From an uncultured Actinomycetes bacterium (GTDB lineage: Bacteria > Actinomycetota > Actinomycetes > S36-B12 > UBA10799), in the NCBI GenBank assembly GCA_946803585.1, contig CAMPEQ010000011.1, positions 496,001 through 560,000 on the forward strand: a DNA stretch of 64,000 nucleotides, written 5' to 3'. The notes beneath the pieces are model-generated. The model worked only from the letters and a program-made list of their open reading frames with translations, did not search any database and was not told where the DNA came from. The position numbers and the translations under genes were made by a program. Position 1 is the stretch's first letter. Each line of letters starts with the position of its first letter. Positions 27,639 to 35,668 of this stretch are shown in pieces.

Positions 27639-28616
27639 ATGGACCTTCCAACATTCGAGTTCCAACTGCCGTGGCTACTGCTACTGCTGATACCGGTCAT
27701 CGCCCTGGCCGCGGCATATGTGTTCCTGCAGGTTCGCCGACGCCACTACGCGGTGAGCTTCACGAACCTTGACTTGCTGAGCTCGGTCGCTCCCAAACAG
27801 CCCGGTTGGCGGCGCCACGTTCCCGCTGCCGCAGTCGGCGCCGGGCTCGCCCTACTCGTGGTTGGCCTGGCCCAACCCACCCAAGACGTCCCCACCTCCA
27901 GCGAATCCCGGATCGTCATGTTGGCGATCGATACCTCGGCGTCGATGATGTCCGACGATGTGGCGCCCACCCGCCTGGAAGCAGCCGTCGAGGCAGCGAC
28001 CACCTTCGTCGACGATATGCCGGCCGATATCGAGGTCGGACTCGTCTCGTTCTCCTCCAATGCCCTCCTCGATGTCTCCCCGACCCTCGATCACGATGCC
28101 GTGACTTCGAGCCTGTCCCAGCTAGAACCAGATGGCGGAACCGCCTCCGGAGACGCCATCGTCGCCTCGTTGCGAGCAATCCAAACTGCCCGGTCCTCGG
28201 CAGGGGTCCCGAGTGGGGCAACGGGTCCGTCTGCCTCGATCGTGCTGCTTGCCGACGGTGATCAGCAGAGCGGAGTCTCGCTCGAGGCCGCCGCTGGCCT
28301 AGCGAAGCGGGAGAACGTCCCGGTATCGACGATTACCTTCGGAACCGCCGATGGCACCGTGACGCTTCCGAGCGGTCTCGTCGTTCCGGTCCCACCGGAC
28401 CCCGAGGCGATGGCAGCGGTCGCGCAAGAGACCGGCGGCCAAGCATTCGATGCGACCAGCCTGGACGAGCTCAACAGCGTGTACTCCCAGATCCAGGGCG
28501 ATATCGGCACGGTCGATCTACAGAGCCCGCTATGGCCGTGGTTTGTTGGCATCGCGTTCCTGCTGCTGCTTGCAGCGGCGGCCGCGGCGATGTACTGGTC
28601 GGGGCGCTTCCTCTAG
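27639..28616 (+). CDS. VWA-domain membrane protein (BatA-like)
   Basis: Protein of 325 residues. It has an N-terminal BatA-type region with two hydrophobic segments (about 9-30 and 62-80), a von Willebrand A domain with the MIDAS motif AIDTSASMM (about 91-99), and a C-terminal transmembrane helix (FVGIAFLLLLAAAAAAMYW, about 301-319). Together with MoxR and DUF58 it is likely to bind a metal-dependent ligand or substrate at the membrane; such operons act in stress resistance and protein complex assembly. Its ATG follows the DUF58 stop by 1 nt. Confidence 0.93.
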   Translation: MDLPTFEFQLPWLLLLLIPVIALAAAYVFLQVRRRHYAVSFTNLDLLSSVAPKQPGWRRHVPAAAVGAGLALLVVGLAQPTQDVPTSSESRIVMLAIDTSASMMSDDVAPTRLEAAVEAATTFVDDMPADIEVGLVSFSSNALLDVSPTLDHDAVTSSLSQLEPDGGTASGDAIVASLRAIQTARSSAGVPSGATGPSASIVLLADGDQQSGVSLEAAAGLAKRENVPVSTITFGTADGTVTLPSGLVVPVPPDPEAMAAVAQETGGQAFDATSLDELNSVYSQIQGDIGTVDLQSPLWPWFVGIAFLLLLAAAAAAMYWSGRFL

Positions 28617-28694
28617 CGGGGAGAATCCTGCAGCTAGCCATCGCGGCACCTCGGCGAGACAATGGAACCAACCTCGACCAAGGAGTTACCCCGC

Positions 28695-29513
28695 ATGACT
28701 AACGACTCAACACGCATACCTTCTGACGGCGGCACCGATTCTGCGTCCGAGCACGCCGCTGAGGCCACCGAGACCGCTGAGACCGCTGAGGCATCGTCTC
28801 GCGCTAGGGAGGCTGTCGAGGGTGTGGGCCGTGACTCGGGCGCACCCACCTATGTCGTGGTCGGCGCCGGACCTGGAATCGGTTTGGCGACGGCAACCGC
28901 GTTCGCCCGCCAGGGTTGGCACACCGTGTTGGTGGGGCGCTCGATGGAGAGCCTCGAGAAGGTCGCGGCTGCCCTCGTTAAGGCTGCTCCCGCTGCGTCA
29001 CTTCCCCAGCTTGTCGTCGCCGATGCCGAGGAACCCGTCGCGCTCAAGCTGGCCCTCGACACCGCAGAGATCGCCCGCGTTGACGTTGCGCATTTCAATG
29101 TGTCTTTGTGGGTGCCCGGCGGGTACGAGAGTTCGCTCATCGAGGTCACTGCTGGGCTGCAAACTGGGGTCATCTCTGCGATGGCCATGGCGCAGTCGTT
29201 GGTGCCGCAGTTACAGGGGGCTCCCGGTCGCGGGCTCATCATGATGACTGGTGGGGGAACAGCGGACGATCCGACGGCAGCCTCAATCGGCCTCGGTCTT
29301 CAGAAGGCTGCCCTGCGCAACCTCGCTGTGGCGCTAGGACGCGAGCTTGATCCTGAACACGTGCGCGTCTCGACCCTGACGATCTATGGAACCCTCAAGG
29401 CTGGCACTCCGTTCGCACCGGAGGCAATCGCTTCCCGAGTCGCCGGAATCTACGAGGACGCCCAGGTCACTGACGCCGATTCTTGGTCAATCGTCACCGA
29501 ATTCCGCGGGTAA
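28695..29513 (+). CDS. Short-chain dehydrogenase/reductase
   Basis: Rossmann-fold oxidoreductase of about 272 residues. A Glu/Thr/Ala-rich N-terminal tail with ETAETAEA repeats precedes the cofactor motif VVVGAGPGIGLATATAFARQ, a variant of TGxxxGIG. The catalytic Tyr-x3-Lys is not obvious: the expected region reads ASIGLGLQKAALRNLAVAL, where Tyr is replaced. It may therefore be a reductase-like protein of altered mechanism. ATG 28695 is chosen because AAGGAG lies 9 nt upstream; an upstream in-frame ATG at 28662 has none. Confidence 0.82.
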   Translation: MTNDSTRIPSDGGTDSASEHAAEATETAETAEASSRAREAVEGVGRDSGAPTYVVVGAGPGIGLATATAFARQGWHTVLVGRSMESLEKVAAALVKAAPAASLPQLVVADAEEPVALKLALDTAEIARVDVAHFNVSLWVPGGYESSLIEVTAGLQTGVISAMAMAQSLVPQLQGAPGRGLIMMTGGGTADDPTAASIGLGLQKAALRNLAVALGRELDPEHVRVSTLTIYGTLKAGTPFAPEAIASRVAGIYEDAQVTDADSWSIVTEFRG

Positions 29514-29537
29514 CTGCTCCGAATTGCATCAGTTCCT

Positions 29538-29575
29538 TGCTCGTGGGGAGACTAATCGGCTCCCCTGCACGAGCA
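29538..29575. terminator. Hairpin between convergent SDR and GDPD genes
   Basis: TGCTCGTGGGGAG (29538-29550) pairs with CTCCCCTGCACGAGCA (29560-29575) with a small bulge. It lies between convergent stop codons and is the likely shared terminator. The adjacent GTTACCCCACCA is related to the GTGGGGTA core seen in other hairpins. Confidence 0.6.
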
Positions 29576-29596
29576 GTTACCCCACCAGGGTCAGTG

Positions 29597-30433
29597 TTAG
29601 CGCCCGAGGCGTTCTAAGACGGCGGCGGGGCGGTTAGAGATGATGCCGTCGACGCCGAGTTCGACGCATAGGTCGATGTCCTCGTCCTCATCAACAGTCC
29701 ACACGTGTACTGCCCGACCGGCGGAGTGCACCCGCTCGACGTAGCGACGGTGCTCGCGGATGACGTGGATCCCTGGTCCGGCGATACGGGCGCCGGACGG
29801 CAGCCATCCGTTGCGAGCGCGGACTGGAACGCGATCCATCAGCAGGACGGTTTGAATGTTCGGGGCCATATCGCGGACGCGGCGCATCGCGGTCTCCGAG
29901 AACGACATCAGCCGAGCACGAGCACCATCAGGCGCTTCGCGCAACATGTCGTAGCGGCGTAGAAGGTCAACTACCCGCTCCTCCACAAGGCTGCCGTAGC
30001 GAACGGGGTGCTTAGTCTCGATGGCGATGTCGATCGGCCGGGGTGCGGCCAGTGTCAGCTTGAGGAGCTCCTCAAGCGTGAGGAGCCCGCGGCCGGTTGG
30101 GTCTTCTTCGTCCTCGAGGTACATCCCCTGCTTCCAGGAGCCGTAGTCCTGCTGGGATAGCTCGGCGTAGGTCTTGGTGGAGACGACTCCGCGACCGTCG
30201 GAGGTTCGATCGATTCGGCGATCGTGAACGCACACGAGGACGCCGTCGGCGGTCAAGCGGGTATCGCACTCGACCGCGTCAGCGCCCTCTTCGATCGCCT
30301 TCTGGTAGGCGGCCAGCGTGTGCTCGGCTAAGTCGGTGTTCGATCCGCGGTGGGCAATTACCTGCGGGTTCGGTCGCACATAGCCGATTCCGCTCACGGT
30401 TGAAGATTGCCAGATTCCGCGCCCGCAAGCCAT
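29597..30433 (-). CDS. Glycerophosphodiester phosphodiesterase
   Basis: Hydrolyses glycerophosphodiesters to glycerol-3-phosphate and an alcohol. The 278-residue protein has the GDPD signature VIAHRGSNTDLAEHTLAAY (about 24-42), the metal-binding GADAVECDTRLTADG and the catalytic VCVHDRRIDRTSDG. A C-terminal segment VHVWTVDEDEDIDLCVELGV is typical. There is no signal peptide, so it is probably cytoplasmic. A GTG at 30397 may be the true start, giving the usual 11-residue lead before the HRG motif. Confidence 0.93.
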   Translation of the reverse strand: MACGRGIWQSSTVSGIGYVRPNPQVIAHRGSNTDLAEHTLAAYQKAIEEGADAVECDTRLTADGVLVCVHDRRIDRTSDGRGVVSTKTYAELSQQDYGSWKQGMYLEDEEDPTGRGLLTLEELLKLTLAAPRPIDIAIETKHPVRYGSLVEERVVDLLRRYDMLREAPDGARARLMSFSETAMRRVRDMAPNIQTVLLMDRVPVRARNGWLPSGARIAGPGIHVIREHRRYVERVHSAGRAVHVWTVDEDEDIDLCVELGVDGIISNRPAAVLERLGR

Positions 30434-30450
30434 GCGACGTCACGCCGCCG

Positions 30451-31503
30451 CTAGACGGTGATGACTGCCTTCCCGCGCAGCGTGCCCTCTTCCATCGCTC
30501 GCATTGCTTGCGGGGCCTCGGCTAGCGGATAGGTCTGGTGGATGGATGGGACGATCTTGCCCTCCGTCGCCAGGCGCCCGAGCTCCTCGATATCGACTGC
30601 GAGCTCCTTCGACAGGAACGCCGTCAGCCGCTGTTTGACGAATGGCGACATCATGACCGCGCCGAGTTGCCGGTTAACTCCGCCGATGAGCTTTCCGCCC
30701 TCCTCGCCGCCAATAACTACGAGGGTTCCGGTGGGCGTGAGCGCCGCCCGGAGTTTGGAGATCGGCGAGTTACCACCGGCGTCCAGGATGACGTCGTAGC
30801 GAGTGCCCGCACTGGCCCAATCACCGGCGGTGTAGTCGATGACGTGGTCCGCGCCCAGAGAACGGACGTAGTCCTGCTTTCCGGTGCTGCACACACCCGT
30901 GACCTGCGCACCGAATGCTTTGGCGATCTGCACTGCGTAGCTACCGACTCCACCGGAGGCGCCTAGCACTAGCACGTGTTGACCAGGCTGCACCTTGGCG
31001 ATATCTCGAATTCCTTGGAGCGCGGTGAGCCCGGAGATGGGAAGGGCGGCCGCAGCTTCAAACGACAGCGACGGTGGCTTGATCGCGAGCTTTGCCTCTT
31101 TGGCGGCCGTGTACTGCGCCCAACTGCCGTTCCCCACGCCGAAGACCTCGTTGCCAACGGCGAACTTGCTGACGGCTGCGCCAACAGCGACAACAGTTCC
31201 GGCAACGTCTAGACCTGGCGAGGGGTTCTTTGGCGCGCGCAGACCAAAACCCAACCGAACCACGAGCGGCAGGCCGACCATCAGGTGCCACGTTCCACGA
31301 TCAAGAGCCGCAGCACGAACCTGCACCAGGACCTCGTCATCCTTGATCGCCGGGCGCTTGACGTCAGCTAGTCGCAAGACCGCGGAGGTTCCGTACTCGT
31401 CTTGAACAATCGCCTTCATCGTGTCAGTCATTGCCTTCTCCGCTGCCGTCGCCTCAGTTGCCATGAGTCTCTTCTTCCGTTCAGTCATTGACCAGTCAAT
31501 CAT
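30451..31503 (-). CDS. NAD(P)-dependent MDR oxidoreductase (quinone-reductase-like)
   Basis: Zinc-independent medium-chain reductase of up to 350 residues: GroES-like domain (DEVLVQVRAAALDRGTWHLM) and Rossmann domain (HVLVLGASGGVGSYAVQIAK, about 180-199), with SLGADHVIDYTAGDW typical of the group. ATG 31503 has GAGGGA 8 nt upstream; a later ATG at 31431 has GGAG and would remove a charged 24-residue leader. It is divergent from a TetR gene, and its promoter carries two palindromic operators, so it is probably an inducible detoxification enzyme (quinones, enones). Confidence 0.9.
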   Translation of the reverse strand: MIDWSMTERKKRLMATEATAAEKAMTDTMKAIVQDEYGTSAVLRLADVKRPAIKDDEVLVQVRAAALDRGTWHLMVGLPLVVRLGFGLRAPKNPSPGLDVAGTVVAVGAAVSKFAVGNEVFGVGNGSWAQYTAAKEAKLAIKPPSLSFEAAAALPISGLTALQGIRDIAKVQPGQHVLVLGASGGVGSYAVQIAKAFGAQVTGVCSTGKQDYVRSLGADHVIDYTAGDWASAGTRYDVILDAGGNSPISKLRAALTPTGTLVVIGGEEGGKLIGGVNRQLGAVMMSPFVKQRLTAFLSKELAVDIEELGRLATEGKIVPSIHQTYPLAEAPQAMRAMEEGTLRGKAVITV

Positions 31504-31547
31504 TCGCTGAGTCCCTCGCCGGTCAGTCCGGTCGGCGAACCCATATG

Positions 31548-31600
31548 CCTTACGTCGTAAGGGTGATGCAGACTCTAGCCATACGATGTAAGGTTGTCAA
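31548..31600 (-). promoter_or_regulatory. MDR promoter with two TetR-type operators
   Basis: On the minus strand: -35 TTGACA (31600-31595), 17 nt, -10 TAGAGT (31577-31572), near-consensus. Operator A, CCATACGATGTAAGG (31579-31593), fills the spacer. Operator B, CCTTACGTCGTAAGG (31548-31562), is a near-perfect palindrome at or just past the start point, with its centre 31 bp from operator A. The two share CCWTACGNNGTAAGG. The adjacent divergent TetR is the obvious repressor. Confidence 0.85.
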
Positions 31601-31651
31601 CACCGGATAGCAATCAGGGAGCCGGTTCACCCGCGGGACAGGGAGGTCTCA

Positions 31652-32347
31652 ATGAAGCGAACCAAGCGCACGGCCCGACCGCCGGTTACCCGCGAGCGTG
31701 CCCTCGAGACGGCAGTGGCGATCGCCGATGCCAGCGGCATTGAGGCCGTCACGATGCGGCGCCTGGCCCAGGAGCTTGGGGTCGAGGCGATGTCGCTTTA
31801 CCACCACGTCGCCAACAAGGACGCCGTACTCGACGGCATGGTCGACATCGTGTTCGAGCAAGTCCAGCTACCAGCCCCGGACGGTCCGGATTGGCGCCAG
31901 GCAATGCGGGATCGGGCGGTCTCGATGCGTGAGGTCATGCTGCGCCACCCGTGGTCGCTCGCCATCATGGAATCCCGAACGTCTCCCGGGCCCGCAACCC
32001 TGCGGCACCATGACGCAATCATCGGCTGCCTGCGGGGGGCCAACTTCCCGATCCCGATGGCCGCGCACGCGACCTCCGTACTCGACGCCTACATCTTCGG
32101 CTTCGTGCTGACCGAGGTGAACCTGCCATTCGACGACGCGACCTCACCCTCGGAGATGGAGCAGATGGTCGAGGGAATGCTCGCCAGCTTCCCCGCCGAC
32201 GACTATCCCCATCTCCTAGAGATGAGCGCCGAGTACATCCTGCAGCCCGACTACAGCTACGCCGCCGAGTTCCTCTACGGCCTCGACCTCATCCTCGACG
32301 GCCTCGAGGCTCGGGTTCACGCTCTACCGGGCATCGTCAGCGAATAG
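31652..32347 (+). CDS. TetR-family repressor (tetracycline-repressor C-terminal type)
   Basis: Repressor of 231 residues. The helix-turn-helix spans about residues 12-55 (VTRERALETAVAIADASGIE, AVTMRRLAQELGVEAMSLYH). The C-terminal half resembles the TetR_C tetracycline-repressor group (MREVMLRHPWSLAIMESRTS, LDAYIFGFVLTEVNLPF). ATG with GGGAGG 6 nt upstream. It probably binds the operators at 31548-31593 and controls the divergent MDR gene and itself. Its 3' end overlaps the convergent FAD-oxidase gene by 24 nt. Confidence 0.92.
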   Translation: MKRTKRTARPPVTRERALETAVAIADASGIEAVTMRRLAQELGVEAMSLYHHVANKDAVLDGMVDIVFEQVQLPAPDGPDWRQAMRDRAVSMREVMLRHPWSLAIMESRTSPGPATLRHHDAIIGCLRGANFPIPMAAHATSVLDAYIFGFVLTEVNLPFDDATSPSEMEQMVEGMLASFPADDYPHLLEMSAEYILQPDYSYAAEFLYGLDLILDGLEARVHALPGIVSE

Positions 32348-33958
32348 GACGCCCGGGGCCATTTGGCCACGGGGGTCCAGCGCTGATTTGATCGCGCGCA
32401 TCACGGCAATCTCCTGCGGCGAGCGAGTCAGGGATAGGTACGCCGCCTTCGCCTGCCCGATTCCGTGTTCGGCGGAGATGGAGCCGCCAAGCCGGGCAAC
32501 TAGCTCCAGGACCGCTCTGGTCGCGGAGTCGTCGGTTGCGGTGGTCTCAGCGATCTCAACGTGGAGGTTCCCGTCGGCGATGTGGCCAAAGCTGTAGTAC
32601 TCGTTGACGCTGGGGATCGAGTCCAGTAGCGGTGTCAGGGCCGCTGCGAACTCCGGCAGCGCGGGCAGCGGGACCGAGACGTCGAGCTTGTGCACAAAGC
32701 CGTCGATGCGCGCGGCCATCACTTGGGCGGCCTCGGACTGGTGCTCGCGGTAGCGCCAGATCCGCGCGTAGTCGGTGGCATCCGTCGCGACAATGGCGTC
32801 GAGCTCGACGTCCGTTCGTGCACCCGGCAAAGGTGCCGACGGCGCATCCGGCAGTGCAACGGGCAAAGGGGCCGACGCAGCGTCCGGCAGGGCATCAGTG
32901 CCCTGCAAGGTGTCCGGCCGCGCATCCGGCACGACGTCCGACAGGGTGTCGGGCAACCAGATCTCATCGCCCTCAACCTCGAGCAACACCAACTTCGGCC
33001 AGCGCTGCGCCAACGGCCACGGCAGGTGCGCGAACTCGCACACGATGTCGACACCGACCTCATCCATCACCTCAGCCGCCAGCAGCCGCGACCCGGTCGG
33101 AACACACGTCGCGACGAGCCGCTGAGCCTGCGCCAGGTCCTGTACCCCGACGAGCGCGAGCGTCGAGTTACCTGGGGCCGTCTGCAACCGAAGCGTCGCC
33201 GCGGTGATGATGCCCAGCGTTCCCTCCGAACCGGTGAATAGCCCGACGAGGTCGTAGCCGGTGTTGTCCTTCGGTAAGCCAGCAAGGTGGGAAACAACCG
33301 TCCCGTCCGCAAGGACAGCCTCGACCCCAACGACTTGCGCGCGGGTCATCCCGAATGCGCATACGCGCACTCCACCGGCATTGGTCGCGATGGTTCCGCC
33401 GATGGTCGCGGAGTCCCGGGCCGCGATGTCCACGCCGTAGTAGAGCCCAGCGGCCAGCGCAGTTCGCTGAACATCGCCGAGGGTCGCCCCCGCACCGACC
33501 TGCACCTGGCCCGCGCGGACCTGCCCAATCGTCGACAGTCGCGTCGTCGAGACAACCACCGGAGCCCGGTCCTGCGCCCCTGCACTTCCGCCACTCACTG
33601 CCCCGGCGCCCGCAACCGTAGAGCTCGACACACCGCCGCCACTCACTGCCCTTGTGCCCCCAGCCCCGGAGCTCCGGACACCGCCACCACTCCCGGCCCC
33701 GGTACCCGCATCCGCGGAGCTCGGCACACTGCCGCCAACCAGCCCGGTGTTCCCGCCCTGCGGATGCACCGTCCGCCTAGCCCGCAGACAAGCCGCCAGC
33801 ACCGCGCTCACTTGCTCGACATCTGCCGGGCGCACCACCGCACACGCGGCGCCGCTGAATCGGCCGGTCCAATCCGTCGTGAAGGCTCCGGTCAGCGACT
33901 CGTCGGTCAGCACATGGTCGGGTCCGACGATGGCTTGAAGTTCAGCGATGAGATCCAC
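32324..33958 (-). CDS. FAD-linked oxidase (glycolate/D-lactate dehydrogenase type) with repeat insertions
   Basis: Flavoprotein of 544 residues oxidising a 2-hydroxy acid such as D-lactate or glycolate. FAD-binding PCMH domain: RTVHPQGGNTGLVGGSVP (about 62-79), RDSATIGGTIATNAGGVRV, DLVGLFTGSEGTLGIITAAT; FAD-oxidase C-terminal domain with YYSFGHIADGNLHVEI and ISAEHGIGQAKAAYL. Two low-complexity insertions interrupt it: about residues 80-123, encoded by a 48-bp tandem repeat, and about 355-380, from a 36-bp repeat. The first lies directly after the conserved GGSVP flavin loop. Active-site motifs elsewhere are intact. Confidence 0.9.
   Translation of the reverse strand: MDLIAELQAIVGPDHVLTDESLTGAFTTDWTGRFSGAACAVVRPADVEQVSAVLAACLRARRTVHPQGGNTGLVGGSVPSSADAGTGAGSGGGVRSSGAGGTRAVSGGGVSSSTVAGAGAVSGGSAGAQDRAPVVVSTTRLSTIGQVRAGQVQVGAGATLGDVQRTALAAGLYYGVDIAARDSATIGGTIATNAGGVRVCAFGMTRAQVVGVEAVLADGTVVSHLAGLPKDNTGYDLVGLFTGSEGTLGIITAATLRLQTAPGNSTLALVGVQDLAQAQRLVATCVPTGSRLLAAEVMDEVGVDIVCEFAHLPWPLAQRWPKLVLLEVEGDEIWLPDTLSDVVPDARPDTLQGTDALPDAASAPLPVALPDAPSAPLPGARTDVELDAIVATDATDYARIWRYREHQSEAAQVMAARIDGFVHKLDVSVPLPALPEFAAALTPLLDSIPSVNEYYSFGHIADGNLHVEIAETTATDDSATRAVLELVARLGGSISAEHGIGQAKAAYLSLTRSPQEIAVMRAIKSALDPRGQMAPGVLFADDAR
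32825..32896 (-). repeat. 36-bp in-frame tandem repeat in the FAD oxidase gene
   Basis: Two adjacent 36-nt units (32825-32860 and 32861-32896) share GGCAAAGG, GCCGACG and TCCGGCAG and encode 12-residue units of the type LPDAxSAPLPxA. A more degenerate third unit can be followed to about 32950. It lies between conserved blocks of the C-terminal domain. Confidence 0.7.
33588..33751 (-). repeat. 48-bp in-frame tandem repeat in the FAD-binding domain
   Basis: Units start at 33588, 33636 and 33684, with a partial copy at 33732, exactly 48 nt apart. Each begins like CCGCCACTCACTGCC and contains GAGCTC. They encode 16-residue units beginning GGGVSSS, GGGVRSS and GGSVPSS. The last contains the conserved flavin-loop GGSVP, so the expansion seems to have copied the conserved motif. 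Confidence 0.85.
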
Positions 33959-34167
33959 GCGCCCATCGTCTCACCGGATCCCGGCGCGAGAGTGTCCGAA
34001 CGGCTACTTGTCAGCTCAACCGAATGCACCGAGGTCACCTGCTACATCCACAACAAAGACGCTCCCCTCCCGATCGGCCCCAAGGTTGGCTAAGGTGAGC
34101 ATGCACGGTCCAACAACGGGGAACGGTCCGCCAGCACGATCGGCGACCGTTGAGCGAGGAGGACGAC

Positions 34168-34497
34168 ATGGGCTACGAATTCACTTTGGTACTCGATCGC
34201 GCACCGAGTGACGACGACCTAGATGCGCTGTTCAACGCCGGTTGTTTTGACGCAATGTTCCAGATCGAGGGTGGCGAGAGCGTCGGCCACTTTGCCCGCA
34301 AATCCGAGAGCCTGACTCACGCGATTGCGACGGCCGTACACGACATCGAGAACGCGGGCTTCCGCACGATTGAGGTGCGCCGCGACGAGATGCTTGGCGA
34401 CCCAGCTCTGCAGCAGGACTACGCCCGCGAGATTGCCGCTGCCAACATGATGGTGGCCACCCGCACCTTCCTCGCCGAGCAGCGCGCCGCCCGCTAG
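34168..34497 (+). CDS. Small conserved-looking protein of unknown function
   Basis: A 109-residue acidic protein starting MGYEFTLVLDRAPSDDDLDA, with a mixed alpha/beta pattern and a C-terminal helix ending in TFLAEQRAAR. The ATG is preceded by GAGGAGG, 5 nt upstream, which fixes this start over an in-frame upstream one at 34150. TAAGGT near 34093-34098 could be the -10 of its promoter. There is no recognisable domain or membrane segment. Followed by a CTACTGGGC-family hairpin. Confidence 0.75.
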   Translation: MGYEFTLVLDRAPSDDDLDALFNAGCFDAMFQIEGGESVGHFARKSESLTHAIATAVHDIENAGFRTIEVRRDEMLGDPALQQDYAREIAAANMMVATRTFLAEQRAAR

Positions 34498-34530
34498 CTC
34501 GATTGACGGTGTGATTCCCCACCGACGCCT

Positions 34531-34573
34531 CTCTACTGGGCAAATCGGTAGGAATACCGACCGATTTGCCCTA
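34531..34573. terminator. Hairpin, CTACTGGGC-family copy 2
   Basis: Contains CTACTGGGCAAATCGGT; perfect 12-nt arms GGGCAAATCGGT (34538-34549) and ACCGATTTGCCC (34560-34571). It lies between the convergent genes at 34168-34497 and 34597-35532 and so is probably a shared terminator. Confidence 0.65.
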
Positions 34574-34596
34574 CAGAACAGAAACACAACCCTGAC

Positions 34597-35532
34597 TTAG
34601 CCGAAAATGGCCCGTTGGAGGAAATCTGCTGTAGTCGTGCGGTGAGCTGTGAGGTCCTCCCACGTGAAGCGAAGAACGGTCCAACCCGCATCCACCAGCC
34701 GATTCTGACGGGTACGGTCATGGCGAAACCTTCGGTGGTCCGTATGCCAAGCTCGCCCATCGACCTCGAGAGCGATCCGCTTGCCACCCCTAACTACTGC
34801 GATATCGATGTACCCAATCAGCCCCGCCTCGTCGTGAGCGGCGAAGTTCGCCGCGAACTTGGTGATTCCGATGCTACGAAGGATCCGGTGCAGCAATGTC
34901 TCGGACTCAGCTCGACTACCCGATGCCGCATCCATAGCCATGGCGCGGAGCTGAGTGATACCCCTTGCACCGGCGAGCTCTTCGCACACGAACTGCAACG
35001 ACTCCGCAGTGATCCACTCCAGAAACAGCGCCCGATACAGAACGTCGCGCGCTCGATCTTCGCGTAGCAGTCGCAGCGAATCGACTACCGCCCGGCGACG
35101 GTCGACAACCGGAATGCCACCGATGAACCTGACATCCCCACCGCTGCGCGCGTCGCGGACTGCGACAACGTGAGGAATCCGTAGGTGACGATTGAGTGGT
35201 ACCGCCACCGTTATGGGCAGGTCAGCAAAACTAGGGATGCACTCGTCGAGTCCATCAAATCGGCGAAGGGCCAGGGCAGAAGGCCCCGTTACAACTGCGC
35301 CAGGACCGGCCCTGAACAGCGCCGACCAGACCCTGGGTGTATGCGAGTCCTCTGTACCCGCAAGGGCGTAGACACCGCGATACTTGACCAGGTGGCGTCG
35401 GCGGATAGCCGCCTCAAAGGAGTGCTTTGAGATTCCCTGCTCGTAGGCAGCGGCCCGCGTCAAGCACCCGCCGTGGGCGAGGGCAAAGTTGTGCATTCGC
35501 TCGTACTGTCGCTGATCGTTGAATTGCTCCAT
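34597..35532 (-). CDS. AbiEi-like winged-helix plus DUF559 (endonuclease-like) protein
   Basis: Protein of 311 residues common in actinobacteria. The N-terminal winged helix resembles AbiEi-type antitoxins (AHGGCLTRAAAYEQGISKHS, LVKYRGVYALAGTEDSHTPR). The C-terminal DUF559 domain has the Vsr/PD-(D/E)XK-like core (YIDIAVVRGGKRIALEVDGR, then AWHTDHRRFRHDRTRQNRLV and WTVLRFTWEDL). No cognate toxin gene is adjacent, so it is probably not an active AbiE module. DNA binding and cleavage are possible but undemonstrated for this family. Confidence 0.85.
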   Translation of the reverse strand: MEQFNDQRQYERMHNFALAHGGCLTRAAAYEQGISKHSFEAAIRRRHLVKYRGVYALAGTEDSHTPRVWSALFRAGPGAVVTGPSALALRRFDGLDECIPSFADLPITVAVPLNRHLRIPHVVAVRDARSGGDVRFIGGIPVVDRRRAVVDSLRLLREDRARDVLYRALFLEWITAESLQFVCEELAGARGITQLRAMAMDAASGSRAESETLLHRILRSIGITKFAANFAAHDEAGLIGYIDIAVVRGGKRIALEVDGRAWHTDHRRFRHDRTRQNRLVDAGWTVLRFTWEDLTAHRTTTADFLQRAIFG

Positions 35533-35601
35533 TGAGCTAGCTTGCGAGACTTATCGCGCGCCCGCATGGTCCATCCACAGCTTCGGCATCAGCCAACAAC
35601 G

Positions 35602-35647
35602 TCTACTGGGCTATTCGGTCGGTAGAGCGACCGAATAGCCCAGTAGA
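35602..35647. terminator. Perfect 20-bp hairpin, CTACTGGGC-family copy 3
   Basis: Arms 35602-35621 and 35628-35647 are fully complementary over 20 bp, including CTACTGGGCTATTCGGTCG, around a 6-nt loop GTAGAG. It lies downstream of the pentapeptide-repeat gene (minus strand) and upstream of the DUF559 gene. It is the most symmetric member of the family. Confidence 0.75.
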
Positions 35648-35668
35648 ACGCGTACAGCGGAAATACTG

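Noticed and set aside
33287-34093. 268-codon plus-strand open frame across the oxidase repeat region
   Set aside because: It exists because the 48-bp repeat lacks stops in several frames. The minus strand has the conserved FAD-binding motifs.
34597-35532. AbiE-type toxin-antitoxin system
   Set aside because: Only the antitoxin-like winged helix fused to DUF559 is present. No AbiEii-like nucleotidyltransferase toxin gene is next to it.
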